Of a stretch of DNA of 41,331 nt, positions 32,378-41,227 are shown piece by piece. The notes under the pieces were generated by a model. The model saw only the letters and a program-made list of their open reading frames with translations. It made no database searches and was not told the origin of the DNA. Source of the DNA: Lachnospiraceae bacterium (GTDB lineage: Bacteria; Bacillota; Clostridia; Lachnospirales; Lachnospiraceae); the NCBI GenBank assembly GCA_024680815.1, contig JAILBQ010000066.1, forward strand, positions 1 through 41,331, in the 5' to 3' direction. Made by a program: the position numbers and the translations under genes. Numbering within the stretch: position 1 is the first letter of the stretch; each line of letters starts with the position of its first letter.

Positions 32378-32952
32378 GGCTCAGGAAGAAGACCCGGAAG
32401 ATTCAGGACGGAGCGGAGATATTTCCCGCTCCGTTCTTTTTGGGTGAGAATGCTTTCGTCAAATTCGATCCAGAAAAGGCGATCTTTCCGGCTTTCGCGG
32501 TACTCATGCACTGCCGGCGGCGCATCTTTTTCTGAGGGAAGTCCCCCCGGTATAAAGAGTCCCTTTTTACGAACATAGCAATTTGAAGCCGTGGCTTTTA
32601 TCCGGTGGTTTTTATCGACAAATGAAGCCACGCTTTTATGTATCGCCATGTCTTCGTCCGGAAGGTAATAATAGTCGGCAACGTTGTCGAAGAAGAGTTT
32701 AAGTTCTCCGGAAAATAAAGGGATACGCAGCAGGGCGTTTTCGGGGCGCAGCATAAGATATACCGGTGATATATGGGAAAAGAAGGAGCCGGAATACCCT
32801 TTGCAGTCAAATGAGAAAAAAAGCTCCTCGGCCTCCGCTCCGTCGAAAGCCCTGTAGCGCTCCGCCCTCACATTTTTAAAGGAGATTTCAAGCTCTATCT
32901 TCATTGGAGAATATGCATTAAATTTATTGAACAGATTGTTATTTTTTGTCAT
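32362..32952 (-). CDS. Hypothetical protein
   Basis: A 196-residue soluble protein of no recognised family. A central conserved-looking block (YYYLPDEDMAIHKSVASFVD, then CYVRKKGLFIP) suggests a real folded domain. Third-base and codon use fit the minus strand. The start is uncertain: ATG 32952 has no clear ribosome site but a TATAGC lies 5 bases upstream, which could give a leaderless mRNA; ATG 32904 is an alternative. It converges on cheR with a 16-base overlap and is divergent from rnfC. Confidence 0.65.
   Translation of the reverse strand: MTKNNNLFNKFNAYSPMKIELEISFKNVRAERYRAFDGAEAEELFFSFDCKGYSGSFFSHISPVYLMLRPENALLRIPLFSGELKLFFDNVADYYYLPDEDMAIHKSVASFVDKNHRIKATASNCYVRKKGLFIPGGLPSEKDAPPAVHEYRESRKDRLFWIEFDESILTQKERSGKYLRSVLNLPGLLPEPYSFS
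32408..32440 (+). terminator. cheR terminator inside the opposite gene
   Basis: ACGGAGCGG (32408-32416) pairs perfectly with CCGCTCCGT (32426-32434), followed by TCTTTTTG. It ends the rpsA-cheR transcript but lies in the coding sequence of the minus-strand gene. Confidence 0.88.
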
Positions 32953-32964
32953 TTTTGCTATACT
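32936..32964 (+). promoter_or_regulatory. Promoter of the rnf operon
   Basis: TTGTTA (32936-32941), a 17-base spacer and TATACT (32959-32964), 56 bases before the rnfC start. It overlaps the start of the divergent minus-strand gene. No convincing Rex site was found here. Confidence 0.7.
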
Positions 32965-33020
32965 GATGGGAGTGTTCGGGTTTTAAGTATACCATAATCT
33001 TAAGGAAAGAGGGTCATGGA

Positions 33021-34415
33021 ATGGGAACTTACACATTCAATGGCGGCATTCATCCCTATGACGGCAAGGAACTGTCCAAAGACAAGCCGTTGAAGGAGCT
33101 GCTGCCAAAGGGGGATATGGTTTATCCCCTGTCTCAGCACATCGGCGCGCCGGCGAAAGCCGTTGTGGCGGTGGGCGACACGGTAAAGGCGGGGCAGCTT
33201 ATTGCCGAAGCGGGAGGCTTCGTATCCGCCAACATTTTTTCCACAGTCAGCGGAACCGTTAAAGCTATTGAAAAGCGGCGGGTGCCCGTGGGCGACATGG
33301 TGGATTCGATAATTGTGGAAAACGACGGGAATTACGATGAAGTGGATTATCCGCCGGCCAAACCCCTGGAAGAGATGACAAAGGAAGAGATAGTCGCGGC
33401 CGTGAAGAATGCCGGCATAGTCGGCATGGGAGGCGCGGGCTTTCCGACTCATGTAAAGCTTTCTCCGAAGGATCCGTCAAAAATTGAATTTGTCATTGCC
33501 AACTGCGCGGAGTGTGAACCCTATCTTACCAGTGACTACCGCCGTATGGTTGAAAATCCGGAGCTTCTTATCGGCGGGATGCAGTGTGTTTTAAAGCTTT
33601 TCGACAACGCGAAGGGCATTATAGCCATTGAGGACAACAAACAGGATGTCATTGATTCCATCGGGAAGATGGTGGAAAACGAGCCCAGGATTGAGGTATA
33701 CGCCCTTAAAACCAAATATCCCCAGGGGTCGGAGCGGCATCTTATATATGCCTGCACCAAACGGTCCATCAATTCGAAAATGCTTCCGGCAGACGCGGGC
33801 TGCATAGTCGATAACTGCGATACGCTTATTGCAATCAACGCGGCCGTCAGGGAAAACAAACCCCTTATGCGGCGCGTGGTAACCGTGACCGGAGACGCGA
33901 TTAATGATCCCAGAAACTTTGTGGTGCGCTGCGGTTCCAACTATGCCGATCTTGTCGAAGAGGCAGGAGGCTTTAAGGCTGAGCCCGAGGCCGTTATTTC
34001 CGGCGGTCCTATGATGGGCTTCTCGCTTTTCGATTTAAACGTGCCGGTGACCAAAACTTCTTCGGCGCTTTTGTGTCTCCTTAATGATCCGGTATCAAAA
34101 ACCGTGGAAAGCGCCTGCATTAACTGCGGCCGCTGCGTGGATGCCTGCCCTGAGAGGTTGATTCCCTCCCAGCTTGCGACCTACGCGGAGCATGAGGACT
34201 ACGAGGAGTTTGACAAACTTTTCGGTGTGGAATGCGTCGAATGCGGGTCCTGCACCTATGTTTGTCCCGCCAAGCGTCATCTGGCCCAGTATATAAAGTC
34301 GATGAAGAAGCTTTCCATCGCAAGAAGCCGCGCAAAGGCTGCGGAAGCCAAGGCGAAGGCCGAGGCTGAGGCCGCAAAGGCCGCGGGAGATAAAGAAAAG
34401 AAAGGTGGTGAGTGA
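33021..34415 (+). CDS. rnfC: Rnf complex subunit C
   Basis: A 464-residue peripheral subunit that binds NADH/FMN at the membrane's cytosolic face. The N-terminal barrel-sandwich domain precedes the NAD/FMN domain (GIVGMGGAGFPTHVK, NCAECEPYLTSD). Two 4Fe-4S motifs, CINCGRCVDACP and CVECGSCTYVCP, are in the C-terminal part, followed by an Ala/Lys-rich tail. First gene of the clostridial-order rnfCDGEAB operon, which couples ferredoxin oxidation and NAD reduction to ion export. AAGGAAAGAGG precedes ATG. Confidence 0.97.
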   Translation: MGTYTFNGGIHPYDGKELSKDKPLKELLPKGDMVYPLSQHIGAPAKAVVAVGDTVKAGQLIAEAGGFVSANIFSTVSGTVKAIEKRRVPVGDMVDSIIVENDGNYDEVDYPPAKPLEEMTKEEIVAAVKNAGIVGMGGAGFPTHVKLSPKDPSKIEFVIANCAECEPYLTSDYRRMVENPELLIGGMQCVLKLFDNAKGIIAIEDNKQDVIDSIGKMVENEPRIEVYALKTKYPQGSERHLIYACTKRSINSKMLPADAGCIVDNCDTLIAINAAVRENKPLMRRVVTVTGDAINDPRNFVVRCGSNYADLVEEAGGFKAEPEAVISGGPMMGFSLFDLNVPVTKTSSALLCLLNDPVSKTVESACINCGRCVDACPERLIPSQLATYAEHEDYEEFDKLFGVECVECGSCTYVCPAKRHLAQYIKSMKKLSIARSRAKAAEAKAKAEAEAAKAAGDKEKKGGE

Positions 34416-34416
34416 C

Positions 34417-35379
34417 ATGGCGGAAGAAAAAAAGGAAGAAAAGACATTGACCCTTCAGGTCTCCTCAAACCCCCATGTGCGTGATTCCATCACCACACAG
34501 AAAATCATGCTCTATGTGATACTTGCCCTTCTCCCCGCCACGATTTACGGGGTCGTGAATTTCGGATTATATGCCCTTCTGGTGGTGCTTGTTACCGTGG
34601 GAGCCTCGGTGCTTTTCGAATTCCTTTACGAAAAGCTTATGCATCAGAAGATTACGATTTCGGACTGTTCCGCAGTGGTGACGGGACTTTTGCTGGCCCT
34701 TAACCTCCCGCCGCGGATTCCGATCTGGGTATGTATTATCGGAGCGTTTTTTGCGATTGTCGTCGTGAAGATGCTTTTCGGCGGACTGGGACAGAACTTC
34801 ATGAATCCGGCTCTCGGGGCCCGCTGTTTTCTCGTTATCTCCTTTGCGGGGAGGATGACCAACTTCGCCTATGACGCTGTTTCCGGTCCCACTCCGCTGG
34901 CCATGCTTAAAAGCGGGGAAATACCCAACACCTTAAGCATGGTGCTCGGAAACGAGATGGGAACCATCGGTGAGACCAGTGTTATCATGATCGTGATAGG
35001 GGCCTGCTTCTTAATTCTTATGGGAGTAATAGATTTAAGAATACCCGCTTCCTATATTCTGACTTTCGTGATTTTCATCATCATTTTCGGCGGCCACGGC
35101 GCAAATCCCTATTACCTGACAGCCCATCTGGCCGGCGGAGGCCTGATGCTGGGTGCCTTCTTTATGGCGACGGACTATGTGACCAGCCCCATAACTACAA
35201 AGGGAAAAATAATATTCGGTATTATTCTGGGGATTCTGACCGGTGTTTTCCGCTGCTTCGCGTCCGGCGCGGAGGGCGTCTCCTACGCGATAATTCTCGG
35301 AAACCTTCTGGTGCCTTTGATTGAGCGCTTTGCGCCGCTTAAATGCTTCGGCTATGTGAAGCCGCAGAAAGGGGGCTAA
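34417..35379 (+). CDS. rnfD: Rnf complex subunit D
   Basis: A 320-residue integral membrane subunit with about ten hydrophobic helices. The covalent FMN is expected on T159 in SGPTPL (family motif SGATPL). ATG 34417 after AAAGGTGG is one base beyond the rnfC stop; the in-frame GTG 34405 is less likely. Needs ApbE, encoded at 38149. Confidence 0.96.
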   Translation: MAEEKKEEKTLTLQVSSNPHVRDSITTQKIMLYVILALLPATIYGVVNFGLYALLVVLVTVGASVLFEFLYEKLMHQKITISDCSAVVTGLLLALNLPPRIPIWVCIIGAFFAIVVVKMLFGGLGQNFMNPALGARCFLVISFAGRMTNFAYDAVSGPTPLAMLKSGEIPNTLSMVLGNEMGTIGETSVIMIVIGACFLILMGVIDLRIPASYILTFVIFIIIFGGHGANPYYLTAHLAGGGLMLGAFFMATDYVTSPITTKGKIIFGIILGILTGVFRCFASGAEGVSYAIILGNLLVPLIERFAPLKCFGYVKPQKGG

Positions 35380-35381
35380 GC

Positions 35382-35972
35382 ATGCAAAACGAAATATTAA
35401 AAAATACAGTAATTATCACCGTTATCGCACTGATCTGCGGAGTGCTTTTAGGAACCGTATATCAGGTAACGGCCGGGCCGATTGCCGAACAGGAGAGGCT
35501 CACTAAGGAAAACGCCTATCGCGAGGTCATGGAAAACGCGGCAAGCTTTGAGGAATATGCCGGTTTTGATGAAGAAGCGGCAAAGACATGGATTCATGAA
35601 CACGGCGATTATCATCAGAATACCTCTGTCAGTGAGGTTATCGAGGCAAAGGATGCCTCCGGCGCTTCCATAGGCTATGTGCTTAACGTTGTGGCCGGTG
35701 GAGGATACGGAGGAGACATCGTATTTGCCATGGGTATCGATAATGACGGAAACGTCACCGGAATTTCCATTACTCAGATCGATGAGACTCCGGGCCTTGG
35801 AATGAGGGCGAAAACGGATCCTTCCTTCCTGGAACAGTTCTACGGAAAGGGAAAGGATGCCTTTACCCTTGGAGATGATATCAACGCCCTGACAAGCGCT
35901 ACATTTACCTCGCGGGCGGTCACCAACGGAGTGAACGCGGCACTGAACTATTACGGAGGTAATCTGAAATGA
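35382..35972 (+). CDS. rnfG: Rnf complex subunit G
   Basis: A 196-residue subunit with one N-terminal membrane helix and an extracytoplasmic FMN-binding domain. The attachment motif appears as LTSATFTS with T174 as the likely flavinylated residue; the usual form is SGATxTS, so G is replaced by S here. GGGGG precedes ATG 35382. rnfE overlaps by 4 bases. Confidence 0.95.
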   Translation: MQNEILKNTVIITVIALICGVLLGTVYQVTAGPIAEQERLTKENAYREVMENAASFEEYAGFDEEAAKTWIHEHGDYHQNTSVSEVIEAKDASGASIGYVLNVVAGGGYGGDIVFAMGIDNDGNVTGISITQIDETPGLGMRAKTDPSFLEQFYGKGKDAFTLGDDINALTSATFTSRAVTNGVNAALNYYGGNLK

Positions 35973-36715
35973 TGAAAGAGGGTTCGGCCGGTGAACGGCT
36001 GTTTAACGGCATTATAAAAGAAAACCCGACGCTGGTGATCATCCTCGGAATGTGTCCTACCCTGGCTGTCACCACCTCGGCCATGAACGGCATCGGTATG
36101 GGGCTTTCCACCACGGTGGTGCTGGCCCTGTCCAATCTCTTTATTGCCCTGCTTCGGAATATCATACCGGACAAAATAAGGATTCCTGCATTTATCGTGA
36201 TTATCGCCACCTTCGTGACGATGGTGGATATGCTTATGAAGGGCTTTGTTCCTGCCCTTTACGCGCAGCTTGGAATCTATATCCCGCTTATCGTGGTTAA
36301 CTGCATAATTCTCGGACGGGCAGAGGCTTACGCCTATTTCAATAAACCCGTTTCGTCATTTTTTGACGGACTGGGCATGGGTATCGGCTTTACCTGCGCC
36401 ATCACCATTATCGGCTTTATCCGCGAGCTTATAGGCTCGGGTGCCATCTTCGGTAATCCCGTCGGAAACATGCCCGATTTTGCGGCAACGATTTTCGTCA
36501 TGGCTCCGGGGGCGTTCTTCGTCCTGGCCACGATAATCGCAATTCGCACAAAGATAATAAACAACATGGAGGCGAAGAAGGGAGAAACCCTTTCCGTGAA
36601 GCATACCGACAGGGACGCGGACTGCGCCACCTGCGCCGCCGCCGCCACCTGCCACGGGAAATTCTATGACAATACCGTAAAGGTTTCCCCGGAAAATAAG
36701 GAGGTGAAAGCATGA
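35969..36715 (+). CDS. rnfE: Rnf complex subunit E
   Basis: A 248-residue six-helix membrane subunit (ENPTLVIILGMCPTLAVTTS, PLIVVNCIILGRAEAYA). Beyond the core, a soluble tail carries a cysteine cluster: C219-x2-C222-x5-C228-H229, near the C-terminus. This could bind a metal or Fe-S site; it is longer than proteobacterial RnfE. It overlaps rnfG and rnfA by 4 bases each. Confidence 0.96.
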   Translation: MMKEGSAGERLFNGIIKENPTLVIILGMCPTLAVTTSAMNGIGMGLSTTVVLALSNLFIALLRNIIPDKIRIPAFIVIIATFVTMVDMLMKGFVPALYAQLGIYIPLIVVNCIILGRAEAYAYFNKPVSSFFDGLGMGIGFTCAITIIGFIRELIGSGAIFGNPVGNMPDFAATIFVMAPGAFFVLATIIAIRTKIINNMEAKKGETLSVKHTDRDADCATCAAAATCHGKFYDNTVKVSPENKEVKA

Positions 36716-37293
36716 CCTTCGGAAGCATCATGAGCATCCTCATTATGTCGATGCTGATCAATAATGTGGTTTTAAGCCAGTTTTTGGGGATCTGCCCTTT
36801 CCTCGGAGTCTCGAAAAAGGTTGACACTGCCAGCGGAATGGGCGGCGCGGTTATCTTCGTTATCGGTATCGCTTCCGCCATCGCGGCCCTTATTTACAAA
36901 TTCATCCTTCTGCCCTTCGGCCTGACCTATCTTAATACGATAGTCTTTATTCTGGTCATTGCGGCTCTGGTGCAGTTTGTGGAAATGTTCCTTAAAAAAT
37001 CAATGCCGGGGCTCTACAAGGCGCTGGGTGTCTATCTTCCCCTGATCACCACCAACTGCGCGGTGCTGGGCGTGGTGCTCTTAAACGTGCAGAACAGCTA
37101 CAATTTTGTTGAAAGTGTGGTGAACGGCCTTGCGACAGCTGCGGGCTTTGCCATTTCCATTGTGATTCTGGCGGGCCTCAGGGAAAAAATGAAGTATAAC
37201 AACATTCCCCGTTCCTTCCAGGGCATGCCCATTGTGATGTTCACCTCGGGACTGATGGCCATTGCGTTCTGCGGCTTCTCGGGACTCAAATAG
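36712..37293 (+). CDS. rnfA: Rnf complex subunit A
   Basis: A 193-residue six-helix membrane subunit homologous to RnfE. Recognisable: NNVVLSQFLGICPFLGVS and LPLITTNCAVLGV, each with a Cys that in Rnf/Nqr holds an intramembrane Fe-S cluster with RnfE. ATGA overlap with rnfE. Confidence 0.97.
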   Translation: MTFGSIMSILIMSMLINNVVLSQFLGICPFLGVSKKVDTASGMGGAVIFVIGIASAIAALIYKFILLPFGLTYLNTIVFILVIAALVQFVEMFLKKSMPGLYKALGVYLPLITTNCAVLGVVLLNVQNSYNFVESVVNGLATAAGFAISIVILAGLREKMKYNNIPRSFQGMPIVMFTSGLMAIAFCGFSGLK

Positions 37294-37345
37294 ATTTTCG
37301 ATGCGGAAAGTCTGAGGTGTTGATAAAGAAACTTGGAGGATTAAT

Positions 37346-38140
37346 ATGATAGCAGGAATTTTGATTGCCACGATTTGTGTGGCTGCGGTTGGACTGTTTG
37401 TGGGTCTGTTCCTGGGATTTGCCGGGAAGAAGTTTGCCGTGGAGGTGGACGAACGGGAAGAAAAGATTCTCTCAGCCCTGCCGGGTGCCAACTGCGGCGG
37501 CTGCGGCCAGGCAGGCTGCGCGGCCATGGCTCATTCCATAGTGGAGGGAAACTCTCCGGTTAACGGCTGTCCCGTGGGAGGCGAGGCGGTAGCGGCCCAG
37601 ATTGCGGAGATTATGGGACAGAAGGTGGAAAAGACCGAACCCATGGCAGCCTTTGTTAAATGCTCCGGAACCTGCTCCGCCGCTAAAACCAAATATGAAT
37701 ATACCGGAGTGCTGGATTGCAAATATGTGGCCATGACACCGGGAAAAGGTCCCAAGGCCTGTTCTTTCGGCTGCCTGGGCGGAGGTACCTGCGTCCGCGT
37801 CTGCGCATTTGACGCGATTCACATCGTGGACGGAATTGCCGTCGTGGATACCGAAAAATGCAAGGCCTGCGGAAAGTGCGTGGAAAACTGCCCGCAGCAC
37901 CTTATAGAGTTAAAGCCGGTTAAAAACAAATATGCGGTAGGCTGCTCTTCGAAGGACAAGGGGCCCGCCGTAATGAAGGTCTGTACCGCCGGCTGTATCG
38001 GCTGCGGTCTCTGCCAGAAGAACTGCCCGAAGGACGCGATTCATGTCACCGACTTCGTTGCCCATATCGATTATGAGAAATGTGTCTCCTGCGGGATCTG
38101 TGCGCAGAAGTGTCCGAAAAAGGTTATCACGAAGCTGTAA
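37346..38140 (+). CDS. rnfB: Rnf complex subunit B, ferredoxin-accepting
   Basis: A 264-residue Fe-S protein. One N-terminal membrane helix is followed by CGGCGQAGC...C (Fe-S domain), an internal Cys-rich segment and three further cluster motifs, including CKACGKCVENCP, CIGCGLCQKNCP and CVSCGICAQKCP. It takes electrons from reduced ferredoxin. A 52-base gap with GGAGG separates it from rnfA. Confidence 0.97.
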   Translation: MIAGILIATICVAAVGLFVGLFLGFAGKKFAVEVDEREEKILSALPGANCGGCGQAGCAAMAHSIVEGNSPVNGCPVGGEAVAAQIAEIMGQKVEKTEPMAAFVKCSGTCSAAKTKYEYTGVLDCKYVAMTPGKGPKACSFGCLGGGTCVRVCAFDAIHIVDGIAVVDTEKCKACGKCVENCPQHLIELKPVKNKYAVGCSSKDKGPAVMKVCTAGCIGCGLCQKNCPKDAIHVTDFVAHIDYEKCVSCGICAQKCPKKVITKL

Positions 38141-38148
38141 GAGGGCAA

Positions 38149-39126
38149 ATGAGGTTCTTCGTAAAAAGGCTTTTGCCTGTATTCATAGCGGTATTATTAA
38201 TGGGCTGCGGAAAAACGCAGCCCATTTCAAAAACGTTTTTTGCCCTGGACACCTTCTGTACAATAACGGTTTATGATTCAGCGGATGAATCGATTTTAAG
38301 CGACGGCGAGAAGCTTGTAAAGAGCTGCGAAAAAATGCTCTCGGCCACAGTGTCAGGCTCGGACGTGGAGAGGATAAATCACGCCGGCGGAAAAAGCGTC
38401 CGGGTTTCCGGGGAAACCGCCCGGGTTATCGAAAAAGCCCTTGAGTATTCCCGTTTGACCGACGGCGCTTTTGATATTACAATTTATCCGGTGCTCTCCC
38501 TGTGGGATTTCAGAAGCGGCGATACAAAGGTTCCGGAGGATGCGGCTCTTAAGGAGGCCCTGCGGCATGTGGATTATAAGAATGTCTTTGTTTCCGGAAA
38601 TACGGTTACGCTTGCCGATCCCGGGGCCGGAATAGAGCTGGGCGGTATCGCCAAAGGCTATATCTGCGACGTTCTTTCGGATTTCTTAAGAGAGAGGGGA
38701 GTTCGAAGTGCCATTATAAATCTGGGAGGCAATGTTGCAGCAATCGGGAAGCGTCCGGACGGAGAGGCTTTCCGGGTGGGAGTAAAAAAGCCTTTCGGGG
38801 ATGGAAACGAAACCGTCACGGTTCTGCCCTGCTCGGACGAAAGCGTTGTGAGCTCCGGAATCGACGAACGGTATTTTATCGCAGACGGGGTGCTTTACCA
38901 TCATATTCTGGATCCGGCTACAGGGTATCCCGCCGTTTCGGAACTGAACGCCGTATCGGTTATGGCTGAACGCTCCGTGGACGCGGATGCTCTCTCTACC
39001 TGCCTTTTTCTTCTGGGGAAGGATGAAGGAGAGGAGCTTTTAAAAAAATGTGCTTCCGATAAGCCCCTCAGGGCCGTTTTTATCGGAAAGGATAACGAGG
39101 TGCTATCCGATGTCAATGCTCCATGA
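38149..39126 (+). CDS. apbE: ApbE-family FAD:protein FMN transferase, lipoprotein
   Basis: A 325-residue flavin transferase. The lipobox LLMGC places lipidated C20 outside the membrane. Family motifs: GGIAKGY, INLGGN and HHILDPATGYP. It attaches FMN to Thr of RnfD and RnfG on the outer face, consistent with its place 8 bases after rnfB. ATG 38149 follows GAGGG and is preferred to an earlier in-frame ATG inside rnfB. Confidence 0.95.
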   Translation: MRFFVKRLLPVFIAVLLMGCGKTQPISKTFFALDTFCTITVYDSADESILSDGEKLVKSCEKMLSATVSGSDVERINHAGGKSVRVSGETARVIEKALEYSRLTDGAFDITIYPVLSLWDFRSGDTKVPEDAALKEALRHVDYKNVFVSGNTVTLADPGAGIELGGIAKGYICDVLSDFLRERGVRSAIINLGGNVAAIGKRPDGEAFRVGVKKPFGDGNETVTVLPCSDESVVSSGIDERYFIADGVLYHHILDPATGYPAVSELNAVSVMAERSVDADALSTCLFLLGKDEGEELLKKCASDKPLRAVFIGKDNEVLSDVNAP

Positions 39127-40291
39127 CGATGACTGGAGAGACAGTCCCAATATCCGCCTTAAATTTGCCATCGGCTGTGTGATTTCTTCCCTGGCGATTC
39201 TTCTTGTGCTGGGAATCACTCTGGCAGCCAACAGTAAAAACAGGAAGCCGGCGAATGCCTCCACGGTATCCGCGCCCTCCCCGATTCAGAGAACGCCGGA
39301 AGTGGAGGAAACTGAAGAAAACGAAAACGACAGGTACAGAACCGCCGATGATCTTAATTTCTGGCATGCCTATGACCCTGAGGAAAAGGAGAGTGCCTCC
39401 CTTCCTCCCGCAGGCTTCGACCGGGATAATTCAGCCAAAAAGGATGACAGGAAAGGTGAGTTCCAATTTCAGGAGCAGGAAGATACGACTGCTCCGACCT
39501 CCCAGGAGGAGGAAAGAAAAAAAGTTTCCGCCAACCGCTTTGATGTCAATGAGCTGAAAGACGGAGAAGCGGAGTTTGCGGATATTATCGGTTCCATCCC
39601 TGAAAATCCCTATTTTGAGGAAGGCTTTTTAACTACGGACAAGGGCTTTAAGGAATATGCCCTCAACGGCAGGAAGAGTTCCTACGCAGGAATCGATGTT
39701 TCAGAGTACCAGAAAAATATTGACTGGATCCAGGTGGCGGAGAGCGGAATTGATTTTGCCATGGTGAGAGTGGGCTCAAGAGGATATCAGTCCGGTAAGC
39801 TCACGGTGGACGACCGCCTTCAGGATAATCTCCGGGGCTGCTCGGAAAACGGAATCAAGATCGGGCTTTATTTTTATTCCCAGGCCATAAATGAAGCAGA
39901 GGCCATGGAAGAGGCCATGACCTGTGTGCTTGCGGCAGGGAGCTACCCCGTGGAATATCCGATTGTTTTTGATTCGGAGAGTGTTCTGAACGATTCCTCG
40001 AGAACGGAAAATCTTACAAAGGAGCAGCTTTCCAATATAGCGAAAGCTTTTTGCGATACGGTGGCGCAGTACGGCTACTCGCCCATGATAGGCGCCACGA
40101 AGAAACAGTTTGCAACAAAGATGGATTTAAGCATTATATCGGCATATGACTGGTGGCTTTTCGATACGGACGAAAGCACGGTGTTTCCCTACCGCTTCAA
40201 GATGTGGCAGTATTCCCATGAAGGAAAGGTGGGAGGAATAGCGGATCCTGTCAATATAGATATAAGCTTTGTGGACTATTCAAACAGGTGA
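39110..40291 (+). CDS. Membrane-anchored GH25 muramidase
   Basis: A 393-residue protein. A cytoplasmic start (MSMLHDDDWRD) and one membrane helix (about 22-42) are followed by a charged disordered linker (about 45-190) and a GH25 lysozyme domain (about 200-393). The latter has GIDVSEYQKNIDW and YPIVFDSES catalytic-region acidics. It should cleave peptidoglycan outside the cell. The start lies 17 bases inside apbE (GAGG upstream); ATG 39116 is an alternative. Coupling of a muramidase to rnf/apbE has no obvious functional reason. Confidence 0.9.
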   Translation: MSMLHDDDWRDSPNIRLKFAIGCVISSLAILLVLGITLAANSKNRKPANASTVSAPSPIQRTPEVEETEENENDRYRTADDLNFWHAYDPEEKESASLPPAGFDRDNSAKKDDRKGEFQFQEQEDTTAPTSQEEERKKVSANRFDVNELKDGEAEFADIIGSIPENPYFEEGFLTTDKGFKEYALNGRKSSYAGIDVSEYQKNIDWIQVAESGIDFAMVRVGSRGYQSGKLTVDDRLQDNLRGCSENGIKIGLYFYSQAINEAEAMEEAMTCVLAAGSYPVEYPIVFDSESVLNDSSRTENLTKEQLSNIAKAFCDTVAQYGYSPMIGATKKQFATKMDLSIISAYDWWLFDTDESTVFPYRFKMWQYSHEGKVGGIADPVNIDISFVDYSNR

Positions 40292-41113
40292 GGCTTTAAG
40301 GTGATGTTCCCTCACATAGCTTAAATAGCTTTCGGAAAGCTCCACCATGGAATAGATATGGGCATAGTCGGCGGGGGAGAGCTCTTCCAGATAATTAACG
40401 GGAATTCCCTTTTTTTCCAGATCGGTGCCTTTTAAAAGGTCTATGGCTTTGTTATAGGCAATCGCGGCCTCCTCGGCCGTGTCATAGGTGCCCAGCTGAT
40501 AAACGCCGTTAATATGTATGCGGGCGTGATAGCTCTTTTTAAGACGGGAATTTACGGTCTCGGTAACGCCGTGGTAGCTGTTGATTATTTCAATATTGGC
40601 GTAACGGTAGTCGGTATCATCGCCGTTAACAAAGATATAATCCCGTCCCGCTACCGCGTAGGGTCTTATCCCGTAGCGGGATTTTAAATTGATCTGCGTT
40701 CCGTAGTTTTCACAGAAAAGATGACCTCCCCGCACCTGGATGCGGTGTATGGAATAGTAGAAGAGATCCTCGTTGTCAAACTTGAGCTCGGTGTCGGGAT
40801 CCAGGAAGTAGGAGAAAAAGCGCTTGCTTAAATAAATCGGGTTTTTGATGTAGACGCCGTTGTCCCGGAAGTTTATCAGGGTCACCCACTTATCAAAGGA
40901 GAGGGCGCGTTCGGGAGTATAGTCATCCATAAAAAGGGTGGAATTCATGATTTCGTAGGCCTCCCTGTACAGACGGGCGGCTTCCTCCGACGTTTCCCGG
41001 CTTCCGAGACTTATATGTTTTCCCTTGCAGGTAAAGGACGAGCGGTAATATACCGTGCCGTCTTTCTTTTTTGCCTGAAATACGCCTGCGTTTGCTTTGT
41101 CCTTTGGCTTCAT
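40280..41113 (-). CDS. Protein with two AP2-like domains flanking a degenerate HNH-like core
   Basis: A 277-residue protein. Residues about 10-60 (VYYRSSFTCKGKHISLGSRE, then EEAARLYREA) and 182-230 (HARIHINGVYQLGTYDTAEE, then AAIAYNKAI) both look like AP2 DNA-binding units: three strands and a helix. Between them, DYIFVNGDDTDYRYANIEII resembles the HNH motif of AP2/HNH homing endonucleases, with N173 kept but the catalytic His missing. I infer a DNA-binding, probably non-cutting protein descended from such an enzyme. It has its own promoter; AAGGGG precedes ATG. It converges on the GH25 gene with a 12-base overlap and no terminator seen. Confidence 0.78.
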   Translation of the reverse strand: MKPKDKANAGVFQAKKKDGTVYYRSSFTCKGKHISLGSRETSEEAARLYREAYEIMNSTLFMDDYTPERALSFDKWVTLINFRDNGVYIKNPIYLSKRFFSYFLDPDTELKFDNEDLFYYSIHRIQVRGGHLFCENYGTQINLKSRYGIRPYAVAGRDYIFVNGDDTDYRYANIEIINSYHGVTETVNSRLKKSYHARIHINGVYQLGTYDTAEEAAIAYNKAIDLLKGTDLEKKGIPVNYLEELSPADYAHIYSMVELSESYLSYVREHHLKASPV

Positions 41114-41164
41114 GTAATTCCCCTTGTTCTGGCTGCGTTTGCACCTGTGAGGCGCGCAAAAAGT

Positions 41165-41193
41165 ATTGTATCATCTTACAGGAAGAATTACAA
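41165..41193 (-). promoter_or_regulatory. Promoter of the AP2-like gene
   Basis: On the minus strand TTGTAA (41193-41188), a 17-base spacer and TACAAT (41170-41165), giving a leader of about 45 bases. Confidence 0.65.
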
Positions 41194-41227
41194 GGTGATT
41201 ATGTTACCCCGGCGTTACTATTCACAG

